From: Seriola aureovittata
Lineage: Eukaryota; Chordata; Actinopteri; Carangiformes; Carangidae
DNA length: 64,000 nt
Direction of reading: 5' to 3'
Assembly (NCBI RefSeq): GCF_021018895.1
Contig: NC_079368.1
Coordinates: forward strand, 1,526,001-1,590,000
Below the pieces are notes generated by a model. That model made no database searches and was not told where the DNA came from. It saw nothing but the letters and a program-made list of their open reading frames with translations. Within the stretch, counting starts at the first letter, position 1, and every line of letters begins with the position of its first letter. Below are positions 45,451-57,579 of this stretch, in pieces. A program made the translations under genes and the position numbers.

Positions 45451-46649
45451 CTTCTGGTCATTATTCAATACTGTAACTGAGGAAGGAAAGACTGTGACCA
45501 TATTTCCTGTAACTTGTCTGGTTGGCAGAGGCTTACAACAAAGAGTCTGTCTCTGTGTGTGTCATCATGGCAACATGTGTTCCTGGAGCAGGAGCTACCA
45601 CAGAGGTGGTTTTAGGACTTTGGCAGGTGTTTATATGTCTGTCTGCAGATAGATTCCTGTCATTGCGATAACAACCACAGGCAGGAAACTTTACAGGTGT
45701 GTGGTTGATATCAAGCTGAAGGTCGAGTTCGAAGATGGTTGTGGTCATGGGTGGGAACGTCAACATGTTGACGGGCGTCGCAGCTGGTCTGATTCCATGT
45801 CTCTAGTTTTGACATGGTTTCATGCTGACACATCAAGATGAGTGACATGTGGTGAGGGATGAGGGCAGGAAAAGGGAATTCATTTTGCCCTTGTGAATTG
45901 AGACATGGCTTTAAATCAAATCCATAGCTGCTCAGGTCTGTGTATTAGATGGACAGGAGGAGCTTAACTTCCTCACAATCGCGGGAAGTTCACTGGCTTA
46001 GGCATTAATTGCCAGCAAGGGAAATGTCAGGTGCTTTTAGCGGTTGTCACAGATGGTGGATGTAAAAAATGGTTGAGGTGGGGGCACCAGAGCTGCTGAG
46101 AGCTCCATTCAAATGGCTTATGAAACAGAGGCCTCTAATTACTGCACTCCTCTCCCAACACAGAATCAGCACCCACTTTCCTCTGCCACAGCTGGTAACA
46201 AGGATGAATCCAGTGGGAGTTATATTAGCTATACATAGAGAGTGAAAGCAGTCATTCAAAAAGAATAATAGAAAAAACACAATTTGGTAATGTTAAAATG
46301 TAATTTTCCTAACGTGATTGTAATTGCAAATAGTGCAATACTTGATTAAAAAAAGACAAAACAAAATGTGTTGCCACTTTGTCGCTCTGTGAAATTGCAC
46401 TCTGCTCACAGTAGTGCTTTGAGCTAAATGAAAACACAGTTTAGTGTGTTAGCATGCTACCATGATAATTAGAAGTTAATCAGAGCAGACAATGTTTTTC
46501 CTCATGCTTCTTTGAATGCCATTTGGCAAACTCCAACCAGACTGTCAAATGCCTTTTAGTCAAAATGACTTCTGTCTAGCAGCTCTAGCATCACGGCCTG
46601 ATTGATGGAAAGTTATAGAGATGGCTGTCCTTCTCCCAACTCCCAAACA

Positions 46650-47046
46650 AATAGACTTTCATGTTAAGATGTCGAACTTTACAGCAGAAATAAACATGTT
46701 TACAACCTGGTACAAAAAACAGTTTTGGTCTCTAGAACTAATTTCATCCTTCATGACACCTGTACAGGGGGTACATTTTTATATAACTCACTCGTTTGCA
46801 TTTTATTAAGTCGGAAAGTTCTGCATGTTTGAGGGCATGGCCTCTTTGAGTGACAATTGGTTGAGCATATCCTTGCCACAAAGCGGACCTCCTCTTTACC
46901 CATTTTTGGATTAGCCGGGAGTTTGACAGAGTCAGACACTGCCAAGTTGGTGACTACAGCTCACACTGAGCTTCAAAACCACTCTTCAGAAACCTGTGGG
47001 TGACGTCATCTTTATGGATACGTCCATCTTTATTTACAGTCTATGT
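46650..47046. mobile_element. MITE-like repeat, copy 1
   Basis: Shares long words with 60387-60787: TTTACAGCAGAAATAAACAT, TTTTTGGATTAGC, GACACTGCCAAG and TTCAGAAACCTGTGGGTGA. It ends CAGTCTATG; the mirror start CATAGAC is clear in the other copy. Confidence 0.75.
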
Positions 47047-47779
47047 TGCCCATGCAGTCACACGCTTACTCTTGGGAGAGGAGTTCTTGTAATATATTTG
47101 ATATGTGACTTTGATATGTAACCCATGGACAACAGGTACACACAGAACAAAAGTGATTCAAGTACCGATCCCTGTGGAACACTGTTTAGGACCTTGGATC
47201 AGGAAGATATAGGAATACTGCATGCAACACGTTGTGTTCTTTAATTCAGATATGAATAGAACCAGGAAAGCGCCAGTCCCTAGAGACCAACCTGGTTCTC
47301 AAGATATTCTTGTTGTGCATGCACACATGCACTGCAGCTCTAAACTTATCTTGACGTTATCCAGAGGTGCTGTATGTGAGAACGCAAATGCCCGAGTCAG
47401 TTGGAGCGGAAATTAAACTGATTTGGACCTGCCAGCTCCCTACTACAAAGTCTGTGTAATGCCAGTGCCAGTGTATGAATAGAGTAGGTTTAGTGAGTGG
47501 GCGTGTTGATAATGTTTTGCCTCCTGCATGCTCTACAGGGGTGCCACCCCCTCACTTAAACCAAATGGAGTATTTAATGAAGGAGAGAATGCATCTGACA
47601 CGGAGAATCTCATGTTGTGTGAAAGGGAAACTCCAGACAACGTCTCAACCTGGTTCTTCAGACATCGTCCGAGACTTCCATGAGAAAACGGCTTCAGATG
47701 GTGTCATTTAATTGTAAGAGAGAAAATGCAAAAAGTCATTAGCAGGTAATAGGTCATCAGCTTCCTGGTCTGTTCAATT

Positions 47780-47840
47780 TCATTTACATTTACATTTGAT
47801 CATTTGGGAGATGCTTTTATCCAAAGCATCCTGCAAGTGA
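47780..47840 (+). repeat. ubiquitous fish repeat word
   Basis: TTTACATTTACATTTGATCA then TTTGGGAGATGCTTTTATCC and AAAGCATCC, the core of a widespread fish repeat, also at 35985. Confidence 0.55.
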
Positions 47841-47904
47841 AGAACTTCAGTAAGCTTCAGTGCAGTAGGAAACCTGGGTGTAAGTATTAACTCCTACGCC
47901 TGTG

Positions 47905-48040
47905 TATATTCTCATTTGTCCAGGTCATAGCCTGGTCAGATGCGTACATGAACTGATGAAGCCTCTTGGATGAGAGGTGAAACGTCTTCCCAGACAAATA
48001 ACCTAGTCCAGTTGTTTTCGATTTAAAAAACTCCTTTAGG
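47905..48040 (+). mobile_element. retroelement-derived repeat with hammerhead-like core
   Basis: ATTCTCATTTGTCCAGGTCA, then ACTGATGAAGCCTCTTGG, ATGAGAGGTGAAACGTCTTC and CTAGTCCAGTTG. This ordered set of words is a recurrent vertebrate repeat. The centre fits a hammerhead ribozyme core (see findings). Confidence 0.55.
47950..47989 (+). ncRNA. hammerhead-ribozyme-like motif
   Basis: Conserved-core words in order: CTGATGA (47953-47959), stem II CCTCT/AGAGG (47962-47966 with 47973-47977, six-base loop), GAAA (47979-47982), then CGTC (47983-47986). GAA before and TTC after can pair as stem I. Stem III would be only AC/GT without a loop, so single-molecule activity is doubtful. Confidence 0.4.
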
Positions 48041-50154
48041 ATATTAACTCCTACATCTGTTTAATAGGTGTGTGGAGATGGGCATGGTCGGCACGCAGCT
48101 GGCTGCAGGAGAAAGAGTGTGCAGTGTGGAGAGAGCTGATGAGAGCAGTGCCAGGTGATTGATCATGACTGTCAATGAGTCTCTTCCCCTTTTTAATGCA
48201 GTAGCGAGCTGGACTAAAGAGGACTGACACACAAGACACACAAGGCGAACGGCGGCCACAGCAAGCCATGAGAAACTGCTGAGAGCATAAGAGACTCTGT
48301 GTGCCAAAAGTCAATTGTCTGGTCAGTGTGCATCAAAAGTGCATAGTAAGTGCTGGGTAGACAGGTTAGGGTTTTAGGAAGGTGAGATGAGTCCTCAAGA
48401 AATTCTTGAAGATAGAGAGGGACGTCCTGCTCCGATAGCACTCAGTAGCTCATTCCACCATCAGGGAACCACAGACCAGAACAGTCTGGACTGGGACCAT
48501 AATGTATTTTCATTGCTGCAAATAGCTGCCTGCTTTTGGGAAGCGGTGATGACAGCAGAGTTTGCAGGTCAGAAAACTAAAACAATGAGCTAAAGAGGCT
48601 AAACAGCCCAAGAGAATTCAGGAACAGCAGAGTTGATGATAATTCTGTGAGTCCATCATAACAAATGACATTTTTCACAGTACACATAGTCATTTGATTC
48701 CTTTGATACAAAAAATAATAATTAGTGCAGCTTTAAAAAGCAAGACATTTGCCTCAAAGGGGTTTGTCTGATTTTCTCTGTGCTGCAGTGTGTGGCTCAG
48801 TTTGGTCTGAAATTGTTCAAGGACCACAATGCAGGTGAACCTCCAATGAAGTTATTTTTAGTTTTTAAACTTAATGAGTTTTGCAATCACCACCATCTTG
48901 ATTTGCTCATTTGTGAACTGCAGTAATTGTTCTTTGTCCTTTCTTATAAGACAATGTTCGGACTTTACATCTCTCTCCCTGTAGACTCTCCATGTTTCCT
49001 GAAGATTGTTTTCTTAATGTTGAGCATTGTGAACTGTTGGATAAGAAGACAGACAGGTGGCTCTGCTGGTGAGTCAGTGTGAGTTTTAACTTAGAGAGGG
49101 AGTGGATTAATGTTGTTGTCTCAAGATAAAACCTCACTCACCTACTCCACTTAATTTAAGTCCTTTAACACAGCTCTGTAAGTGTAAGAAGTCCCACTGT
49201 CTGTGGGAGGTCTGTTGATAAAGATGGATATTTATTACTTGGGGTTATAAAATGTTCAAGGCTGTAGATGTTCTCTACTTTTTACCCACTTTATACCTGG
49301 AATCTACAGAGCCCAGCGGGATGACTGAAAGAGAGCAAAATGTGCACTTCAAACCCAGATTTACTACAGTGAGTACTGCGTGCACATAATACTGCCTGTC
49401 CCTGTTCTGCCTTATTCTAAAGCATATAATAAATATTACTATTTCTCTTTAGTGGACCTTAACTATGGAATGCCATTTTAAACAATATTAAATAAATAAA
49501 TAAATAAATAAATACAGCTATTAAGTAAATCCTGAAATAAATTAAGTAATAAATATATAAATATATGTAAATATAAATATATAGATGAGTTAATAAATAA
49601 ATAAATAGTTCTATAAATGAATAAATAAAAAAATACATTTTTTATTCATATATGTAACACTTTTATTTATTTCAGGGGACTTTATTTAATAATTTGTTTT
49701 TCATCAATTTCCATCTGTTCTATTGAAGTGAGGGAGCGTGATTATCCCACAGATTCAGACTAAAGCAACAGCACCACCTTAAGAGACAGCTGGATTTGCG
49801 AGATCAGGACATCACGGGAGAATATGGAAGGCATCAGTGGGCTCCGAGATACTATGCTTTTGTATATCATATCACTATCATATAGTAAATAACCAGGCTT
49901 ATCCAGTGAATTCAATACTTGACAAATCAAGACACAAAAATCCTGTAGCGCCAATATATCTATGAAACAGTCCATAATGTTCTAGTACATCAGACAATCA
50001 AGGGAGAGCCACAACGTTATAAACAATATGAAGAGATCTCAGGTGGAAGACAAATTTACATTGTATTATTGTTGTATAGTTTGCCATATTTCTTAATCCT
50101 ATTGGAAGCTAATCACTGGGCACAGTGTAGGGATGTTTTATCAGTGAGCTCACT

Positions 50155-51026
50155 ATAGCCTCATCAACAGCAAGTCATCGAGTCTCACAATATGACTCTC
50201 CTGGAATACAGGACAGTCATCAGGGACTTTGTCAGCTGGTGCAAGATCAACCAGCTTCAGCTTAATGCCAGCAAGACAAAGGAGAAGATTGTGAACCCCA
50301 GGCGGAAGACATCCCACTTCACACCAGTGAACATCCAGGAACTGGACATCGAGGTGGTGGAGAACTACAAGTCCCTGGGGGTTCACCTCAACAACAAACT
50401 GGACTGGTCCACCAACACCCACGCTCTCTACAAGAAGGGTCAGAGTGGCCTTCACCTGCTGAGGAGACTGAGGTCCTCCTGTGTGGGGCTCTCCTCAGGA
50501 CCTTCTATGACTCTGTGGTGGCCTCAGCCATCTACTTCCTGTGGTCTGCTGGAGAGGGGGCAGCACTGACAGGGATAGGCAGAGGCTCAACAAACTGATC
50601 CGGAAAGCGAGCTCTGTCCTGGGCTGCCCCCCTAGACTCCATTGAGGAAGTAGGTGACAGGAGGATGTTAGCTAAGGTGACATCCATCATGAACAATAGC
50701 TCTCACCCTCTGCATGACACTGTAGGGTCTCTGAGTAGCTTCTTCAGCAGCAGACTTTTACAACCTCGCTGTAAGAAGGAGAGGTTCCGCAGGTCCTTCA
50801 TTCCAGCAGCTGTCAGACTCCACAACTCCTGCTCTTCCTGACCATTTGCAAACTTGCACTTTTTCATGTACATATCGTGTGTATTGTGTATATTGTATTT
50901 ATTGGTGTATATTGGTGTATATTTGATGTATATTTCCATCGATGTTTATTCTATAGATGTTTACTTTCTGCTGTGGTAAATGAATTTCCCAGTTGAGGGA
51001 TTAATAAAGTTAATCTAATCTAATCT
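50155..51026 (+). pseudogene. 5'-truncated LINE (CR1/L2/Rex-type) with its 3' end
   Basis: Reverse-transcriptase C-terminal region: RDFVSWCKINQLQLNASKTK, VVENYKSLGVHLNNKLDWST and HLLRRLRS; after a frameshift, RTFYDSVVASAIYF, SVLGC and FFSSRLLQPRCKKERFRRSF. The element ends TTAATAAAGTTAATCTAATC and a (TCTAA)n tail, typical of these LINEs. Frame breaks mean it is inactive. Confidence 0.8.
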
Positions 51027-52262
51027 AAATCAAGTAGTTACCTCTTTTGACTTTAGTACAAGACAGACAGTGGAAAACTAGAATTACCGTCTCATGGTCG
51101 TATCCCTCAACCACTCAGACTAATTTCAGGTTACATCCCTGGCTTTGGCTCTGACTGAATAATAATGAAATGCATGTCAGTGCCTACATACATACATATA
51201 TTGACGTGTTAAGTAATTTCTGTCCTCATTCAGTCAGAGGTGACACAATTAATATGACACACTGTGATAAATCTGGGACATAATGCTTTAACTGATACAA
51301 ACCACCCTAATTTTTATAATTAACCTGGCCCTTCTATGGTATGGGGCATTACAATGCAAGACAAAAAAGGCAGAGCCAGTGTTATGATCAGCTGTCTCCA
51401 CATCCAGACCAAAGCAATAGGCATTGGTGATACAGGGATTGCAGTCATATCTGCTGGCACTGTGGTTAATCCATGGTTTGGGTGGGCTGGGCCATAAGAA
51501 TTAAATTGTGATTAACAGCGGACAGGCTGCATGTGGGCGAAATAATATGTAATGTGTCAGGAAAACATTAACTACATTCTCTGAAATGTGAACATATTTT
51601 AAACTTCCTTTTTTGAGCTTTTAAACTGTTTGTGTTCAGGAGGCAGCAGCGACAGTCAGAATTTAAACTCAGGCTTTTGTGATAATACCTGCTGCCATTT
51701 TCATTTTACCAAACAAGGAGAGCTTTTACTTTAAATGACAGAATGTTTATTTAAACCCAGCCTATTTCAGTAGAAATGTCACGATATCATCAAATGTAGT
51801 ATCCTACTGAGAAATCATGGTGGTGTGAGATCAGGGGTGCGAGTCTCTACGTCGTGGAAAATAATTTGCTTGTGTGGCTGGCGGGTGGATAATTTATGCA
51901 TATGTGTGGATTTAGATGACATCAGAGCAGATGTGCGCATCACTGACAGATATGTATTTTCAGATTAATATTTGGGTTTCCACATACAGTATATCTAGTG
52001 TAAGCGCAGAAAGCTAATGGATTGAGATCAAATATTGTCAGATATTCATGGTCCCCAGATGATGAATCCCACTGAGTTTGGTGATGCCCATTACATTTCA
52101 TCAAGCACCACAATGAGGTTGACATTTGTGGCTTTGAGTGAAATCTATCACATAGATTGCATTAGTAGAAAAATTCCTTTGCCCAACTGGATGATATGTA
52201 ATAATTCATGTAGCACCACCATCTGCTCAGAAATTTGTCCAATACTTTGGAAGAGACACTTT

Positions 52263-52880
52263 TATGGGTCGTATCAGGGGGTTGTTCGGGTTGGAGGAGT
52301 TGTTGTAACATACCCATCAAAAATGATATAGTCTTGCTTTAAATGATATATTATACAGCTAGTTTTAACTGTTCCCAAAGGAAAGGCTGTTTGACGGCAA
52401 CCCCGTCCACAGCAGCTCAGCGCTCAGCTTCTGGGCTGGTACCCCTAGATGGTCTGGTGCTGGTCCCAAACTACTGCAGGTAATACACTGATTTAAGATA
52501 AGTACCTCACACAACCTCGCATCAAATAACTCGAACTATCACTTTAAGTTAAGAAACAAGATGAGCAAACGTTAGCAACAGCTCGGCTGCTAGCCCCCAC
52601 ACATCTTGTGTCTGACGAACAGTTTGGTAGAAACACTGACTTTTATTGTGAAACTGCTTTATTTAGTGTTTTTATGGGATTTAATCAGCTGGTTTGATTT
52701 GGAGAGGAGGAGACCTCTGTGGGATAATAATCCCATACTATGTCATACTATGTATTTATTATTGATTTGATTGAGAGACTCCTAGTGGCAGAAAATTACA
52801 TATTGTGCATTTAACAGTAGCCTATTTATCATTTCCCAACCAATCTCACAACCTGGACAACAGGTGTGATACGACCCATA
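52263..52880. repeat. region bounded by perfect 14-bp inverted repeats
   Basis: TATGGGTCGTATCA at 52263-52276 and TGATACGACCCATA at 52867-52880. The sequence just inside the left repeat (GTTGTTCGGGTTGGAGGAGT) reappears inverted near 61612-61640, so the block belongs to a dispersed family. Confidence 0.6.
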
Positions 52881-52954
52881 GGTGTGTCTCCTAAAATAGC
52901 GCCCTATGGCGGCAGGTGTACTGGACCTTGGTTGTCATGGCTACTACAATACAA

Positions 52955-53550
52955 CTCTGAGTCCTGCCACATCCAGAAATACTCGGATGACACAGCTATT
53001 GTGGCGCGTATCAGGAACAGGCAGGAAGAGGAGTACAGGGATCTGACGATGGCCTTCAGTGAATGGAGCAACAAGAACTGCCTCCTTCTGAACACCTCAA
53101 GACCAAGGAGATGGTCATGGACTTTCGCATGTCTAGGCCCTTCAGCCAGTCAACATTCAAGGGAAGGACAGTGAGGTGGTGCACACTTATAAATACCTAG
53201 GTGTGCACCTGGACAGTAAACTGGACCGGTCCCTGAACACAGATGCCATCTACCTGAAGGGGCGGAGCCGGCTCTTTATCCTCAGGAGGCTCAGGTCCTT
53301 TGACGTCTGCAGTGAAATGCTGCACATGTTTTATCAGTCAGTGGTGGCCAGTGTACTCTATTATGCTGCAGTCTGCTGGGGCAGCAGCATGTCTGACATG
53401 AACACAAGGAGACTGGAGCTGGTCAAAAAGGCTGGGTCTGTGCTTGGCAGGAGTCTGGACTCACTCAGGAGTGTTGTGGAGAGATGCATGTAATGTAAGA
53501 TGGAGGCCATCTTGGACAATACCAACCATCCTCTCCACAACATTATCTAC
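52955..53550 (+). pseudogene. internal LINE fragment (reverse-transcriptase C-terminal half)
   Basis: QYNSESCHIQKYSDDTAIVA contains the YxDD active-site motif as YSDD. It is followed by AFSEWSNKNCLLLNTS, a frameshift, then YKYLGVHLDSKLDRSLNTDA and SVVASVLYYAAVCWGSS. The fragment lacks the LINE 3' end and sits inside another repeat. Related to the copy at 50155. Confidence 0.8.
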
Positions 53551-53700
53551 AATAATAAACACACCGACTGTACCAAGAGAGGCCTACCTACCATGGGTCA
53601 ACTTAGTCGCCATGGTTACTATAACGGGCATGGCTTGGTTAGGTTTAGGAAAAGATGTTGATTTGGGTTAAAATAAGTACTTACTCAACATCAGGCAATC
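53551..53700. repeat. repeat shared with 61700-61830
   Basis: AATAATAAACACA, GACTGTACC, GCCATGGTTACTATAA and GATTTGGGTTAAAATAAG occur in the same order here and at 61722-61830. The LINE fragment at 52955 interrupts this copy. Confidence 0.7.
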
Positions 53701-54205
53701 TTTTGTCATCCACCCACCACAACCTCCTCCTGACGTGGACTTGGTCTCTCTTTATACTATGTCACCCACTTTTCCCTTTGCTCCTGACGTAATTACTACG
53801 ACCACTAGGGTCATAATAACCTGCTGCACATTGTTTCTAATTTTTCATTCATTGTTTCTTTTAAACGTTTCAATCTATTTATAGAATTGCTTATGTGAAG
53901 AACACACAAAAACAACAAACTTTCTTTGCCTAAATATTTTTCCTGTTGTACTGATTCAGACATTGTTTGTATGTCAGACTGTCATTTCTGTTGAATAAGT
54001 CTATATTGTTGGAAACGTCTGACAGCGCTGAGTTGCTGACTGGGGTGAAAGTTAAGGACTGATGAAGGTTTGGGTGAGATGGTAGTGAGGAATACTCTTT
54101 TTCAACTTGTACATTTCTTATTTATCAGTTGTTCACGATAAAAAACATATTTGGAAAAAAACATGACAGGAGACAAACAAATGGAGGACAGTAGGTGGCA
54201 GCAGG

Positions 54206-54241
54206 ATCATTGTCCCCCCACGGTCTCGTGGGGGGAATGAT
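54206..54241 (+). other. GC-rich hairpin
   Basis: ATCAT-TG-TCCCCCCACG, loop GTCT, CGTGGGGGGA-ATGAT: 15 base pairs with a two-base bulge. A TATA-like TCTATATAAG follows at about 54252. Confidence 0.7.
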
Positions 54242-54442
54242 GACTTGATGAGTCTATATAAGTTTTGTGTTAAACAGCATTGACCGAACACCTCCTCAAA
54301 GCGTGGGGCCCACTGGGCCCTCTGTCTGGAGCTCGTCTCCTCAGCAGCATCTTGGTGTGGCAGGAATGTTTCCAGGGACTCTCCTTACGCGAGTGTCCAG
54401 ACAGAGGGAGCTCGTTACCGCCATGAGGAGGAAGACTCGGCT

Positions 54443-54475
54443 TCTATAAATAGCTAGGCTGTTTAAAAATAGCTG
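54443..54475 (+). promoter_or_regulatory. two MEF2-like / TATA-like sites
   Basis: CTATAAATAG (about 54443) fits both the MEF2 consensus and a TATA box, and TTAAAAATAG follows within 25 bases. Prediction from consensus only. Confidence 0.35.
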
Positions 54476-54829
54476 TAGGCTACAGTTATGACAAGGAGTC
54501 TCAGGGAAGTATTTGCTATAATGCAGCTTGATCAGCTTAAAGGCTGACAGGCAGACACCTACCGCCATTGCGCCCAGTAGCAAAACAGTTTGAAGATGAA
54601 GCCGGAGCAGAGGTTCACATGCTCTGTCCAGATGAATGACCCTGTCCCGAGCTGATCCTCCTGCTTCTGTTCAGGAAACAGTCAAATAAAATGTGTGAAT
54701 TCTGACGTTCTAAGTTGTTTGTAGTTTAACTGTCATTCCTGTTCCACTCCACAGTGAATGACATCAGCCAAACATGATCATTAAATAACAGTGAATAGTA
54801 TTGTCAGTTTCTAAGCAACACGTACACAG

Positions 54830-54848
54830 GCACACACACACACACACG

Positions 54849-54917
<69 letters not shown>
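54830..54917. repeat. (CA)n microsatellite upstream of whrn
   Basis: About 44 CA units with a few CG and TA interruptions, directly before the CpG-rich whrn 5' region. Confidence 0.95.
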
Positions 54918-54949
54918 CTGCGTCATTTCCTATACACAGAGGGTCTGAG

Positions 54950-55415
54950 CGCTTTTAATTCAGCTCACCCAGCGGGTTGCGCACATCGTTCGTTCCGCCG
55001 TAGAAACGCAACAGACTCCGGAGTTTGTGGCCAGAGTGAACGTGGTGGACAGCAGCGGTTATTATCCGGCACAGTTGTTTGCTTTACAGTAATAAAGAAA
55101 GCTTCCCACGGACTTCAACCCGCCGGGTTTCTGACATTACACGGGACGTTTGAATCGCTGCGGCTCGACCTGGTGAAGGAGTGAAAAATACAACCGGACA
55201 GCGAAAAAATGCGCGCATCCACTGGGACATAGTTTGTTACCGGCGGACACACCGTGCGCGCGGCGCAACGCGCGTTTATCTCCGGTTACCTGTTGAAGTT
55301 GCCTGATGCGCGTTGAGTTGTTTCACGTTTTGTGTGGGAGAATCGACTTGAGCAGCGCTTTGCCAGGTGCCCAGTCCGTCCTGTGTGATGCACCGTTTCC
55401 CCGTTATGTTGTAGG
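54950..55415 (+). promoter_or_regulatory. whrn: CpG-rich 5' region of whrn
   Basis: CpG density is visibly far above the rest of the window (GCGCGCGGCGCAACGCGCG-type sequence near 55255-55275). It ends at the whrn start codon, so it probably covers promoter and 5' UTR. No TATA box is obvious. Confidence 0.6.
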
Positions 55416-56126
55416 ATGAACGCTGATCTGGAGCGAGTGTCGCTCAACACATCGCTGAACTCGGCCGGCTCCGGCGGCCGTGCGCTCTCGGCAAACGTCC
55501 GGAGGCTCCACAACACTCTCAACCTGCTGCTCAGCGACCTGGAGAGAGAGCACTTCATCCACTGCCTGAATGTTTACCACGCAAAGCGCAACGTCTTCGA
55601 CTTGGTCCAAACTCTCAACGTGATTCTCAACACGGCCGAGAAACGACAGCTGTTGCCCATGTTGCGCCTGGTCATCCCGAGGTCCGACCAGCTGCTGTTC
55701 GACCAGTACACGTCCGAGGGGCTCTACCTAAAGACGGACCTGCTTCCCAGCAACGGCAGCGCGGAGGGCTTTGGACAAGAGGGTGACTCAGCTCTGCAAA
55801 ATTATGTCAGTTCCATCCACGAACAGCCTCTTCCTTCGGGCTGTCCGGATGGGTTCAGCGCCGCGGCAGAGCTGTGCGCTTCCATGGCCCCGCAGTTTCT
55901 TGAGGGCTTATTTGGAGAGGTCCGCAAAGTCACCCTGACGCGCTCCAGGAGCCATGAGGGTCTTGGCTTCAGCATCCGCGGTGGGTCGGAGCACGGCGTG
56001 GGGATCTACGTGTCCCTCGTGGAACCGGGATCATCGGCAGAGAGAGAGGGACTGAGGGTCGGGGACCAGATAGTGACCGTGAACGACATGATGTTCAACA
56101 ATGTCACGCACATAGACGCGGTGAAG
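55416..56126 (+). CDS. whrn: whrn (whirlin) coding exon 1, rest of gene off the right edge
   Basis: Whirlin is a PDZ scaffold of hair-cell stereocilia and photoreceptor periciliary membrane (Usher type 2 complex). This exon encodes 237 residues from [10 protein letters not shown]. About 24-103 is the HHD (harmonin-like helical domain): [36 protein letters not shown] and [20 protein letters not shown], near identical to human. A linker follows (about 108-167), then PDZ1 from about 169 with the ligand loop GLGF at 182-185 and [20 protein letters not shown]. The exon ends AVK|GTAGGA, as in human, where the next exon begins ALKGS. That exon was not found up to 64000, so intron 1 is long. Fish have two whirlin paralogues, and I cannot say whether this is the a or b copy. 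Confidence 0.95.
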
Positions 56127-56372
56127 GTAGGAGTTCATGTGTGTGAGTGAGACCCAGAGTCCAGTCAGAGAGTGTGAACCTGTTACTGCAGTTGTGTGGT
56201 CCAGATGTGAACGCTGAGTGAACATTAGGGGAGACCGGGGATGGTTGTAACATGGGTCATATGTAACACGTCCAATTTCTCCAATTAGGAACAAGTTAAA
56301 AACCACGATTCACTCTATACCTGCTCAGTTTAGTCCTTACTCACTCCTCATATGAGAAAGGAGCTCCTTGTG

Positions 56373-56376
<4 letters not shown>

Positions 56377-56430
<54 letters not shown>
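56377..56430. repeat. (CA)n microsatellite
   Basis: 27 CA units, 250 bases into whrn intron 1. Confidence 0.95.
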
Positions 56431-56437
<7 letters not shown>

Positions 56438-56646
56438 CTTTTAGAAGGAAAAAACTCATTCTGAATTTCTTTCTACTTCATTGATTAAAATCCTCCCTCG
56501 AGCTCGGGTCCTCTGCCAGAGGCCTTTCTGTGCAGTGTCTTATCTGTTCATGGTGCTCTTCAGGACAGTCTGAGTCTTCATGTTGTCAGTGCTAAACTTT
56601 TAGCTGTTAGCTGTAAGTTACTTTAGTTCATACAAGAGTCTGGGTT

Positions 56647-56649
<3 letters not shown>

Positions 56650-56680
<31 letters not shown>

Positions 56681-56695
56681 ACGCACGCACACACG
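56650..56695. repeat. (CA)n/(CG CA)n microsatellite
   Basis: CA units passing into mixed CGCA units; alternating purine-pyrimidine throughout. Confidence 0.9.
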
Positions 56696-56780
56696 CTCAT
56701 TTGTTGAAGCTGGTGAACATTTTGTTCAGTTTTATTCAAATTCTTCACATTCTTATCACTACTATGTATGACAGTAACTA

Positions 56781-56812
56781 ACACACACACACACACGCAC
56801 ACACACACACAG
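56781..56812. repeat. (CA)n microsatellite
   Basis: 16 CA units with one CG interruption. Confidence 0.9.
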
Positions 56813-57579
56813 GGTCATATAAGTGTTGAATAAAAATCTCTCAGTATCAAATATCCTTACATCATGATGTTACATCTCAGCTCAGGATATGTTCCAACTA
56901 AGCATGAAGTCAATTCTAACATTTCACTCCTTGTGTTTAAACCACAGACATGTTCTGTTTGTGTAGCTACAGCATTTAACACAGACACGTGGAACCGGTT
57001 TGTGTTAAATTTGGACTTTTCACTGATTTAAAAGATACAGACAGACATGTCAAAAATGTTACAACCATCTCTGCTCTCCCTTACCGCGGAAACACTGGGA
57101 AATGCAGTGCTGCCAGATGTAGTTCCTCTGTGGACCTTTAGGTCCCACTGGATCCGCCTCTAGTCTGGCTTCATCCTCTGTATTAATTCTTCTGCACCAC
57201 TTGATGCTGGTCTTAATGCTCCGTGACTGCTGAACCAAGATGAACTAAAATGTTCACCACCAGCAGAATGTAGTTTTTCACTCTCTCTCTCTCCCTCTCT
57301 CTCTCTGACTCTCTCTCCATGATGCGGTTTGTTCTTCATGTCTTCATGTCACAGACACCAGGGATACATGATGAGATTTAGGGCTGCAACTAATAATCAT
57401 TGTTGACTTTATGGCCATATCCCATTCACTGTACACAGAATCCAAGTCTCTGTGGTGACCAGTCAGTGTATTTGACTCTGACCCACCTGGTCAGTGTTAA
57501 ATACACATGTAATCATGTATAAATGTCTGTTCACTGAAAGACAAATCATTTAGTATTCATTTAAAATAGCTCCATCATA

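Larger units (their letters stand above)
43161..54940. other. intergenic region between noxa1 and whrn
   Basis: No conserved coding exon found. It contains Tc1, L1, LINE and MITE remnants (listed separately), a (TAAA)n-like patch at about 49490-49640, a hammerhead-like motif and an unexplained block at 54206-54480. Confidence 0.5.

Noticed and set aside
55286..55610. Antisense open frames over the whrn start
   Set aside because: Shadows of the conserved whirlin coding exon in CpG-rich sequence.
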